DNA of 64,000 bases from Pseudomonas sp. BN417. Lineage in GTDB: Bacteria; Pseudomonadota; Gammaproteobacteria; Pseudomonadales; Pseudomonadaceae. The position numbers were made by a program, and so were the translations under genes. Shown piece by piece: positions 56,969-64,000 of this stretch. Position 1 is the first letter of the stretch. The number at the start of each line of letters is the position of its first letter. The stretch is taken from the NCBI RefSeq assembly GCF_029871205.1, contig NZ_SSOJ01000067.1, forward strand, positions 62,001 to 126,000, given 5' to 3'. Under the pieces are notes generated by a model, which did no database searches, had not been told where the DNA came from, and saw only the letters and a program-made list of their open reading frames with translations.

Positions 56969-59900
56969 TCAGCCGATGGTCATCAGGCTGGCGTTGCCGC
57001 CGGCGGCGGCGGTGTTGACGCTGATGGCGCGTTCGATCAGCAGGCGCTCCAGCGGGATCGCGGTCTCGCCGTGGGACAGGCCCTGGACGCCGATGATCGG
57101 ACCCTTGCGGCTCGCGACCTGCTGGCAGACTGCGCGCAGCTGGTCGGAGTCACCGTGGTGCAGGACGGCGTCGAAGTCGACTTCGGATTGGGTCCAGTCG
57201 GCGACCAGCTGGATGCGCGCCTGCACGGCCTTCGGCAGGCTGCCGCGCAGCTTGCCGGTCAGCTCGCTGGTGGCCCAGAGCGCGCTGCTGCCAACGGCCA
57301 GTGCGGCAGCCAGCTGGGCGAGCAGGTCGGCTTCGTCGTCGGCCAGGCACAGCACGGTCTCGCGGGGCAGCAGCACATAGGTGTTGCGCTCGCCGGTCGG
57401 GCCCGGGAGGACGCGGCTGAGACCGCTCTGCGACTGCCCGGCGAAGCTGTCGCAGAGGCTGGCCAGGCTTTCCTTGCCATTCTTCGCGGCCCAGGCTTTC
57501 AGTGCTTCCAGCGGTTTTCCAAGGCGGTCATGCAGGGCGTCGCGCTGTTGCGCATCGGCGACGTGCTGGCCGTCCAGGCGCTGGAAGGTGCGGCTCACGG
57601 CATCGATCGGGCGGGTAGCCAGCAGGCGATACATGTAGAGCGGGCCGCCGGCTTTCGGGCCGGTGCCGGACAGGCCTTCGCCGCCGAAGGGCTGAACGCC
57701 GACCACGGCGCCAACCATGTTGCGGTTGACGTAGAGGTTGCCGGCATGGGCCTTGTCCACCACCTTGGCGATGGTCTCGTCGATGCGGGTGTGCACGCCC
57801 AGGGTCAGGCCGTAGCCGGTACCGTTGATCTGGTCGAGCAGGGCGTCCATGTCCTCGCGCTTGTAGCGCAGCAGGTGCAGCACCGGGCCGAAGATCTCGC
57901 GCTCGAGGTCGGCGAGGCTGTCCAGCTCGATCAGGGTCGGCATCACGAAGGTGCCGCGCTGCATCACATCGCCCTCGGTGCGGGCGATCTGGAACACGCT
58001 GCGGCCTTTGCTGCGCATGGCCTGGATGTGCTTGTCGATATTGGCCTTGGCTTCGGCGTCGATCACCGGGCCGATGTCCACATTCAACTGCTCGGGGTTG
58101 CCGATGCGGCACTCGCCCATGGCGCCCTTGAGCATTTCCACCACGCGGTCGGCCACGTCTTCCTGCACGCAGAGCACGCGCAGGGCGGAGCAGCGCTGGC
58201 CGGCGCTGTCGAAGGCGGAGGCGATCACGTCGGTCACCACCTGCTCGGCGAGGGCGGAGGAGTCGACGATCATAGCGTTCTGGCCGCCGGTTTCGGCGAT
58301 CAGCGGGATCGGGCGACCCTGGGCGTCCAGGCGGCCGGCGACGTTGCGGGCGAGGATGCCGGCGACTTCGGTAGAGCCGGTGAACATCACGCCCTTGACG
58401 CGCTCATCGCCCACCAGGGCGGCGCCCACGGTGTGGCCGAGGCCCGGCAGCAGCTGCACGACACCTTCCGGTACGCCGGCCTGCAGCAGGATGCGCACGG
58501 CCTGGGCGGCGATCAGCGGGGTCTGCTCGGCGGGCTTGGCCAGCACGGTATTGCCGGCGGCGAGGGCCGCGGCTACCTGGCCGGTGAAGATCGCCAGGGG
58601 GAAGTTCCACGGGCTGATGCAGACCACCGGGCCCAGCGGGCGGTGGCTGTCGTTGGCGAAGTCATGGCGGGCCTGGGCAGCGTAGTAGCGCAGGAAGTCC
58701 ACGGCCTCGCGCACTTCGGCGATGGCGTTGGCGAAGGTCTTGCCGGCCTCGCGGGCGAGGACGCCCATCAGCGGCTGGATCTCGTTCTCCATCAGGTCGG
58801 CGGCGCGGTCCAGGGCGGCGGCGCGCTCCACCGGCGGGGTGGATTGCCAGATCGGTGCGGCGGTGAGGGAGGCCAGCACGGCATTGCCGACGTCGGCGGT
58901 GGTGGCGTTCTGCACATGGCCGACCACATCGCGGTGATCCGCCGGGTTCAGCACCGGCTCGGCCGGGCCTTCGCTGGCCGGGCAGCCGAGCATGGGTTGG
59001 GCGCGCCAGTTGGCATGGCCGCTGCCCAGCAGGGCGCTGGAGAGGGACGCCAGGCGGTGTTCGTTGGCCATGTCGATGCCGCTGGAGTTGATCCGGGCGT
59101 CGCCGTACAGGGCCTTGGGCTGCGGGATGCGTGGGTGCGGCAGGCCCAGGGCGCCTTCGACCGTGGCCATGGCTTCGGCGCTGGCGACCGGGTCTTCCAC
59201 CAGTTCCTTGATGGAAATGCTGTGGTCGGCGATGCGGTTGACGAACGAAGTGTTGGCGCCGTTTTCCAGCAGGCGACGGACCAGGTAGGCCAGCAGGGTT
59301 TCATGGGTGCCGACCGGTGCGTAGATACGGCACGGGCGGTTCAGCTTGCCGTCGGCCACCTTGCCCACCACTTGCTCGTACAGCGGCTCGCCCATGCCGT
59401 GCAGGCACTGGAATTCGTATTGGCCCGGGTAGTAGTTCTGCCCGGCGATCTGGTAGATGGCCGACAGGGTGTGGGCGTTGTGGGTGGCGAATTGCGGGTA
59501 GATGGCGTCCGGCACGCCCAGCAGCTTGCGGGCGCAGGCGATGTAGGAAATGTCGGTGTAGACCTTGCGGCTGTAGACCGGGAAGCCTTCCAGGCCGTCG
59601 ACCTGGGCGCGCTTGATCTCGCTGTCCCAGTAGGCGCCCTTCACCAGGCGGATCATCAGGCGGTGCTGGCTGCGGCGGGCCAGATCGATGACGTAGTCGA
59701 TCACGTACGGGCAGCGCTTCTGGTAGGCCTGGATGACGAAGCCGACGCCGTTCCAACCTTTCAGGCTGGGTTCGAAGCAGAGGCGCTCGAGCATGTCGAG
59801 GGAGATTTCCAGGCGGTCCGCTTCCTCGGCATCGATGTTCAGGCCGATGTCGTACTGCTTGGCCAGCAGGGTCAGGGACAGCAGGCGCGGGTACAGCTCG

Positions 59901-60946
59901 CCCATCATGCGCTCGTACTGGGCGCGGCTGTAGCGCGGGTGCAGGGCGGAGAGCTTGATGGAGATGCCGGGGCCTTCATAGATGCCGCGGCCATGGGAGG
60001 CCTTGCCGATGGAGTGGATGGCCTGCTCATAGGAGGCGTAGTAGCGCTGGGCGTCTTCCTCGGTCAGCGCGGCTTCGCCGAGCATGTCGTAGGAGTAGCG
60101 GAAGCCCTTGGCTTCGAAGCTGGTGGCGTTGGCCAGGGCTTCGGCGATGGTCTCGCCGGTAACGAACTGCTCGCCCATCAGGCGCATGGCCATGTCCACG
60201 CCCTTGCGGATCACCGGTTCGCCGCTCTTGCCGATGATGCGGTTCAGCGAGCTGGAGAGGCCGGCCTCGTTATGGGTGGACACCAGCTTGCCGGTGATCA
60301 GCAGGCCCCAGGAGGCGGCGTTGACGAACATCGATGGGCTCTGGCCGAGGTGCTGCTGCCAGTTGCCGGTGCTGATCTTGTCGCGGATCAGGGCGTCGCG
60401 GGTGCCCTTGTCCGGGATGCGCAGCAGGGCTTCGGCCAGGCACATCAGCGCCACGCCTTCCTGGGAGGACAGGGAAAACTCCTGCAGCAGGCCCTGGACG
60501 ATACCGGCGCGGCCGCCAGCGCTCTTCTGGTTGCGCAGCTTCTCGGCGATGCCGTAGGCGAGCTTGTAGCTGGCCTCGGCCAGCTCGGCGGGCAGGCGCG
60601 CCTGCTCCAGCAGCATGGGTACGGCCTCCTGCTCGGGGCGGCGGTAGGCGGCGGTGATAGCAGCACGCAGCACGGACTGCGGCAGGATGCTTTCGGCGAA
60701 ATCGAGGAACGGCTGGTGGGCGGGCTCGGGCAGGGCTTCGAGCGCGTCGTGGTCACCCTCGGCCAGGCGGTGGGCGATGCCCTGGAGTTCCGGCAGGGTC
60801 ATGCCGCTTTCCAGGCCCTCGAGGTAGCTGAAGATCGCTTGCTTGATCAGCCAGTGCGGGGTGCGCTCGATCTTGCGCGCAGCTTCCTTGAGACGATCGC
60901 GGGTTGCCTCGTCCAGTTTCACGCCAAGGGTGGTGCTCGTAGCCAT
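56969..60946 (-). CDS. putA: Trifunctional PutA (repressor, proline dehydrogenase, P5C dehydrogenase)
   Basis: 1325 residues. Oxidises proline to glutamate in two steps and represses its own transcription without proline. The ribbon-helix-helix DNA-binding domain is at 1-47 (TTLGVKLDEATRDRLKEAAR), the FAD proline dehydrogenase barrel at about 250-560 (DAEEADRLEISLDMLERL), and the aldehyde dehydrogenase at about 640-1130 with ETGGQNAMIV and the catalytic Cys919 in GQRCSA. A C-terminal domain of about 190 residues follows. GAGGA precedes the ATG. GTTGCA-type boxes upstream (61016-61182) fit autoregulation. No putP gene is adjacent. Confidence 0.97.
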   Translation of the reverse strand: MATSTTLGVKLDEATRDRLKEAARKIERTPHWLIKQAIFSYLEGLESGMTLPELQGIAHRLAEGDHDALEALPEPAHQPFLDFAESILPQSVLRAAITAAYRRPEQEAVPMLLEQARLPAELAEASYKLAYGIAEKLRNQKSAGGRAGIVQGLLQEFSLSSQEGVALMCLAEALLRIPDKGTRDALIRDKISTGNWQQHLGQSPSMFVNAASWGLLITGKLVSTHNEAGLSSSLNRIIGKSGEPVIRKGVDMAMRLMGEQFVTGETIAEALANATSFEAKGFRYSYDMLGEAALTEEDAQRYYASYEQAIHSIGKASHGRGIYEGPGISIKLSALHPRYSRAQYERMMGELYPRLLSLTLLAKQYDIGLNIDAEEADRLEISLDMLERLCFEPSLKGWNGVGFVIQAYQKRCPYVIDYVIDLARRSQHRLMIRLVKGAYWDSEIKRAQVDGLEGFPVYSRKVYTDISYIACARKLLGVPDAIYPQFATHNAHTLSAIYQIAGQNYYPGQYEFQCLHGMGEPLYEQVVGKVADGKLNRPCRIYAPVGTHETLLAYLVRRLLENGANTSFVNRIADHSISIKELVEDPVASAEAMATVEGALGLPHPRIPQPKALYGDARINSSGIDMANEHRLASLSSALLGSGHANWRAQPMLGCPASEGPAEPVLNPADHRDVVGHVQNATTADVGNAVLASLTAAPIWQSTPPVERAAALDRAADLMENEIQPLMGVLAREAGKTFANAIAEVREAVDFLRYYAAQARHDFANDSHRPLGPVVCISPWNFPLAIFTGQVAAALAAGNTVLAKPAEQTPLIAAQAVRILLQAGVPEGVVQLLPGLGHTVGAALVGDERVKGVMFTGSTEVAGILARNVAGRLDAQGRPIPLIAETGGQNAMIVDSSALAEQVVTDVIASAFDSAGQRCSALRVLCVQEDVADRVVEMLKGAMGECRIGNPEQLNVDIGPVIDAEAKANIDKHIQAMRSKGRSVFQIARTEGDVMQRGTFVMPTLIELDSLADLEREIFGPVLHLLRYKREDMDALLDQINGTGYGLTLGVHTRIDETIAKVVDKAHAGNLYVNRNMVGAVVGVQPFGGEGLSGTGPKAGGPLYMYRLLATRPIDAVSRTFQRLDGQHVADAQQRDALHDRLGKPLEALKAWAAKNGKESLASLCDSFAGQSQSGLSRVLPGPTGERNTYVLLPRETVLCLADDEADLLAQLAAALAVGSSALWATSELTGKLRGSLPKAVQARIQLVADWTQSEVDFDAVLHHGDSDQLRAVCQQVASRKGPIIGVQGLSHGETAIPLERLLIERAISVNTAAAGGNASLMTIG

Positions 60947-61015
60947 TTCTTGTCCTCTTTTCAGCCGTGGTTGACGGCGTTAGCGGCGCAAAGAGTAGCG
61001 ATGTCCTACAGGGGG

Positions 61016-61182
61016 TGCAACCGAGTGCAACCAAAGGTTGTATCTCTGGAGGCGTTCTCCGGATGAAAGGTCGAAGTCGCGCCCGGATATGGTTGCACTT
61101 TGTGGGTGCGAGACGTAGGGATTCCAGGGGCTCTGCAGGGGGTGAACGGCTCGGCGAAGAAGGGTGCAACCCAGGTGCAGCC
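61016..61182. promoter_or_regulatory. Cluster of PutA-type GTTGCA boxes
   Basis: TGCAACC at 61016-61022, 61026-61032 and 61165-61171, GGTTGCA at 61091-61097, and near matches GGTTGTA at 61036-61042 and TGCAGCC at 61176-61182. The E. coli PutA ribbon-helix-helix is known to bind GTTGCA cores. All lie in the 332-base gap before putA, which holds no supported gene. Confidence 0.65.
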
Positions 61183-61278
61183 GGCTTCGGCCCTACCTGG
61201 AAAGCATAGGCGGCCCTCGGCGGATGCCGAGGGCTCGAAGGGGGAGGCGACGGATGGCGCCCAGTGCAGGCGGGGAGG

Positions 61279-61848
61279 TCAGGCCTTGGCGGCTTGCGCG
61301 GCTTCGACCTGGGCGAGCAGGGTCTGGCGGGCGCTGTCGAGGATACGGTCGGACAGCTCCTCGCTGGCCACGCTGCGGGACAGGGTCAGGGCGCCCACCA
61401 GGGTGGAAAGCATGGCCAGGCTCTGCTCGGCACTGCCGGTTTCCTTCTCCATCAGTTCCAGCAGGCCAGTCAGTACGCCGTCGGTGATGGGGCTGGCATT
61501 GCCGCGCTGGCCGAGCTCCGCCGACATGGTGGGCAGCGGGCAACCCTGCTCGGGGTGGGCGCGGTGCTGGGGCGAGAGGTAGCGCTCGAAGAAGCTCTTC
61601 AGCGGTTGCTCCTTGGAAAAGGCCTTGGCCCACTGGACATTGGCATCGTTGGCCGCTGCCTGCAGGGCTTCCTCCACCAGGGCATCCTTGGATTTGAAGT
61701 GCGCGTAAAAACCGCCGTGGGTCAGGCCCAGGGCCTTCATCAGGGGCTGCAGGCCAGTGGCGTCTATGCCCTCGCCGCGGAACCGGCGGGACGCCTCGGC
61801 GACGATGCGCTTATGGGTTTCGGCTTTGTGGTCTTCGGGATAGCGCAT
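61279..61848 (-). CDS. TetR family regulator
   Basis: 189 residues from ATG 61848, with GAGGCGA upstream. Helix-turn-helix ETHKRIVAEASRRFRGEGID and MKALGLTHGGFYAHFKSKDA; ligand domain with PEQGCPLPTMSAELGQRG, a segment seen in a group of TetR proteins that respond to reactive or electrophilic compounds. One Cys there (GCPLP) might be the sensor. Upstream of putA in the same direction but separated by 332 bases; no target gene is evident in the window. Confidence 0.88.
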   Translation of the reverse strand: MRYPEDHKAETHKRIVAEASRRFRGEGIDATGLQPLMKALGLTHGGFYAHFKSKDALVEEALQAAANDANVQWAKAFSKEQPLKSFFERYLSPQHRAHPEQGCPLPTMSAELGQRGNASPITDGVLTGLLELMEKETGSAEQSLAMLSTLVGALTLSRSVASEELSDRILDSARQTLLAQVEAAQAAKA

Positions 61849-61940
61849 GGTGGTCGCCTCGTTCGGAGGATTGATATGGCGATTGTAATTCCACATTGCT
61901 CCGGGCGCGAGCACGGGAATCGGCGGGGCGATGGATCGCG

Positions 61941-62885
61941 TCAGTCCGCGGCCTGCGCCTGCTCCGTTTTCACTGCGCTGATGAAGGCCTGCATGGCCGA
62001 AGACTTGATGCGATGGCGACGGGTGATCAAGCCGAAGGGCGGCAAGCGCGGCTCGAAGGCGATCGGCAGCTCCGCGAGCAGGTGCCGGCCGGGATAGTCC
62101 TCGATCACGGAGCGCGGGGTGACGCCAATCATGTCGGTCTGCTGCAGCAGGGAGAGCAGGGTCATGATCGAAGTGGTCTCGACGATGCTGCTGGGGATGT
62201 CCACCCGGGCATTGTGGAAAGCCTGGTTGACGATGGCGCGCATCGGGCTGGGGTGTTGCTGGAGGACCCAGGTCATGCCCTGCAGCTCGGTCCAGGTCAG
62301 GCTTGCGGCGCTGGCTACCGGGTTCTGCGCGCCGGCGATCACGCAGAGTTCTTCCTCGCCCAGGCTGTCGAACAACAGGTCGTCGGCCCGTGCGCCGGTG
62401 GGGATACGCCCCAGCACCAGGTCCAGTTGGTCCTGTTGCAGCGCCTGGACCAGCACGTCGCTGGTATCCACCTGGATGCTCATGGACAGGCGCGGATGGC
62501 TCTTCTTCAGGGTGGCGATGGTGCGGGTCAGCAGGCCCGAGGCCAGGGCCGGTATGGCGCCGACCGTAACCCGGCCGAGGTTGCCCGACTCCAGCGCCGC
62601 CAGCTCTTCGCGCATGCCCGACAGTTCGGCGAAGACCATTCGCGCGTAGTAGATCACCGTCTCGCCGAAAGGCGTGGCGCGCATTCCGCGGGGCAGGCGC
62701 TCGAACAATTCGACGCCGAGCAGGCCTTCGGCCTCGTGGAGCATCTTGGTCGCCGCCGGCTGGGTCATGCCGATCTCGTCGGCGGCACGGCGCAGCGAGC
62801 CGAGCTCCTCCAGGGCCAGCATCAGGCGCAGTTGCCGCAGGCGCAGGCGGCTGTGGATGAGGGCGGCTTCGGGGATGCGCGACAT
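61941..62885 (-). CDS. LysR family regulator
   Basis: 314 residues from ATG 62885. N-terminal winged helix (LRLRQLRLMLALEELGSLRR, AADEIGMTQPAATKMLHEAE) and a periplasmic-binding-like effector domain beginning VTVGAIPALASGLL. The frame extends to 63170, but MSRIPEAALIHSRLRLRQL is the natural start. Its neighbour upstream in the same direction is the tctA-type gene; LysR proteins next to tricarboxylate transporters often control them, though usually from a divergent position. Confidence 0.9.
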   Translation of the reverse strand: MSRIPEAALIHSRLRLRQLRLMLALEELGSLRRAADEIGMTQPAATKMLHEAEGLLGVELFERLPRGMRATPFGETVIYYARMVFAELSGMREELAALESGNLGRVTVGAIPALASGLLTRTIATLKKSHPRLSMSIQVDTSDVLVQALQQDQLDLVLGRIPTGARADDLLFDSLGEEELCVIAGAQNPVASAASLTWTELQGMTWVLQQHPSPMRAIVNQAFHNARVDIPSSIVETTSIMTLLSLLQQTDMIGVTPRSVIEDYPGRHLLAELPIAFEPRLPPFGLITRRHRIKSSAMQAFISAVKTEQAQAAD

Positions 62886-62964
62886 GGGCGGGGCTCGGCA
62901 GTCAGGGAGCGGCAAGCCTGACAAGAATCGCCAGGGCTTGCCAGAGGGGCAGGAGGCGAACGCT

Positions 62965-62987
62965 TCGCGAGCAAGCTCGCTCCTACA
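62965..62987. repeat. Half copy of the GTAGGAGCGAGC palindrome
   Basis: TCGCGAGCAAGCTCGCTCCT followed by ACA, identical to the right arm of the 3509 element, without its partner arm. Confidence 0.75.
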
Positions 62988-63025
62988 TCGGGCCAGGCTA
63001 CGGCTGCGAGTGCTGAACCTTGGGC

Positions 63026-63115
63026 CGTAGGATGGGTGGAGCGGAGCGATACCCATCGATATCCCGTGATGGGTATCGCCGGCTCCACGGAACGCCGCCC
63101 GACCCATTCTACGGG
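63026..63115. repeat. Inverted repeat GTAGGATGGGTGGAGC...CCATTCTACGG
   Basis: An imperfect inverted repeat with an inner GATACCCATC/GATGGGTATC hairpin, of a type common in pseudomonads. It overlaps the last two bases of the tctA-type coding end at 63109-63115, so it reaches the stop codon of that gene. Confidence 0.75.
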
Positions 63116-64000
63116 GCTGCTTTCTCGGCGCGGGCCTTGAAGCTGCGGAGACCTGCAAGGGCCTTGGCACCGCGCGCCAGCAGCGGCCAGAACAGCATCA
63201 GCAGCGCGGCGGTGGTCAGGCTGCCCACCAGCGGGTTGGACCAGAAGATGGAGAGTTCGCCGTTGGAGAACAGCATCGACTGGCGGAACGCATCCTCGGC
63301 CTTGTCTCCCAGCACCGCCGCCAGCACCAACGGCGCGATCGGGTAGCCGAGCTTCTTGAACAGGTAGCCCAGGGCGCCGAAGCCCAGCATCAGCGCCACG
63401 TCGAACATCGAGTTATGCACCGAGTAGGCGCCGATGGCGCAGACCATGACGATGATGGGCGCGATGATCGAGAACGGGATACGCAGGATCGAGGCGAACA
63501 GCGGCACCGTGGCCAGCACCACGATCAGGCTGACGACGTTGCCCAGGTACATGCTGGCGATCAGACCCCAGACGAAGTCGTGCTGTTCGACGAAGAGCGT
63601 CGGCCCCGGGTGCAGGCCCCAGATCATCAGGCCGCCGAGCATCACCGCGGCGGTGGCCGAACCGGGAATCCCCAGGGTCAGCATCGGCAGCAGGGCGCTG
63701 GTGCCGGCCGCGTGGTCGGCGGTTTCCGGCGCTATCACCCCTTCGATCTCGCCCTTGCCGAAGTTGTCGCGGTTCTTCGAGAAGCGCCGCGCCAGGCTGT
63801 AGCTCATGAAGGAGGCGGCCGTCGGCCCGCCGGGGGTAATGCCCATCCAGCAGCCCACCAGGGCGCTGCGCAGCCAGCTCAGCCAATAGCGCGGCAGCTT
63901 GGCCCAGGTACGCAGGATCACCATGGGCGTGATGCGCGCATGCTCGCCACGGAACACCAGGCCTTCCTCCACCGTGCAGAGGATCTCGCCGATGCCGAAC
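63109..64000 (-). CDS. tctA: Tripartite tricarboxylate transporter permease TctA, 3' part
   Basis: About 297 C-terminal residues; the frame stays open through the window edge (FGIGEILCTVEEGL upstream of the internal Met at 63972), so the N-terminal part of a protein of about 500 residues is outside. Family mark: GCWMGITPGGPTAASFMSYS, then SALLPMLTLGIPGSATAAVMLGGLMIWGLHPGP. Large membrane subunit that works with TctB and the binding protein TctC for citrate-like acids. The stop codon lies in a dispersed repeat. Confidence 0.93.
   Translation of the reverse strand, partial: FGIGEILCTVEEGLVFRGEHARITPMVILRTWAKLPRYWLSWLRSALVGCWMGITPGGPTAASFMSYSLARRFSKNRDNFGKGEIEGVIAPETADHAAGTSALLPMLTLGIPGSATAAVMLGGLMIWGLHPGPTLFVEQHDFVWGLIASMYLGNVVSLIVVLATVPLFASILRIPFSIIAPIIVMVCAIGAYSVHNSMFDVALMLGFGALGYLFKKLGYPIAPLVLAAVLGDKAEDAFRQSMLFSNGELSIFWSNPLVGSLTTAALLMLFWPLLARGAKALAGLRSFKARAEKAAP

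Noticed and set aside
56786-61066. Open frame of 1426 codons on the plus strand opposite putA
   Set aside because: It mirrors putA codons, has no domain and a Gly/Ala/Val/His-heavy composition typical of antisense frames in high-GC DNA.

Overview
The window is a stretch of a high-GC gammaproteobacterial chromosome, almost certainly Pseudomonas in the broad sense. The evidence is a gene order that, as far as I recall, matches the P. aeruginosa purine-catabolism / smc-zipA-ligA / dnaX-ybaB-recR neighbourhood, plus typical Pseudomonas intergenic palindromes (GCGAATGAATTCGC and GTAGGAGCGAGC types) and Pseudomonas-style protein lengths. Species was not determined. I see no tRNA, rRNA, CRISPR array or insertion sequence; the one RNA gene is the 4.5S signal recognition particle RNA (47148-47257).

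Region 1 (1-24.7 kb) is a complete purine-salvage and degradation island. Guanine deaminase and an 8-oxoguanine-deaminase-type enzyme, xanthine dehydrogenase XdhAB with its maturation factor XdhC, membrane urate oxidase PuuD, UraH, UraD, PuuE, allantoicase and ureidoglycolate lyase together take guanine through xanthine, urate and allantoin to glyoxylate plus urea. A MoaA paralog (molybdopterin supply), two nucleobase permeases (NCS2 and AzgA types), two Tsx-like outer-membrane channels, a periplasmic binding protein and three regulators accompany them. Six copies of a TTGTRTACAA-type palindrome stand before the main transcription units, including the GntR gene at 16985, and probably mark that regulator's operon set. 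The xdhABC-guaD operon has a different double operator (two TGAC-N6-GTCA boxes) and a TTG start.

Region 2 (24.7-32.4 kb) holds housekeeping genes: a second GntR regulator, smc, zipA and ligA.

Region 3 (32.4-46.4 kb) is a one-direction Flp/Tad pilus locus: flp pilin, prepilin peptidase, an extra winged-helix AAA+ ATPase, CpaB, secretin CpaC, a small lipoprotein candidate, three TadG/E/F-type minor pilins, TadZ, TadA, TadB, TadC, TadD. It is preceded by a divergent AraC-type regulator whose receiver domain has lost its phosphate-accepting aspartate. Direct repeats 21 bp apart lie upstream of flp.

Region 4 (46.4-56.8 kb) has an HU protein, 4.5S RNA, a low-GC pocket with unknown small genes, a 2-oxoglutarate-oxygenase-like protein, a periplasmic binding protein, dnaX-ybaB-recR, an acyl-CoA dehydrogenase, a hotdog thioesterase and a SulP anion transporter. 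Region 5 (56.9-64 kb) has trifunctional putA with a cluster of GTTGCA boxes upstream, a TetR and a LysR regulator, and the 3' part of a TctA permease running off the window.
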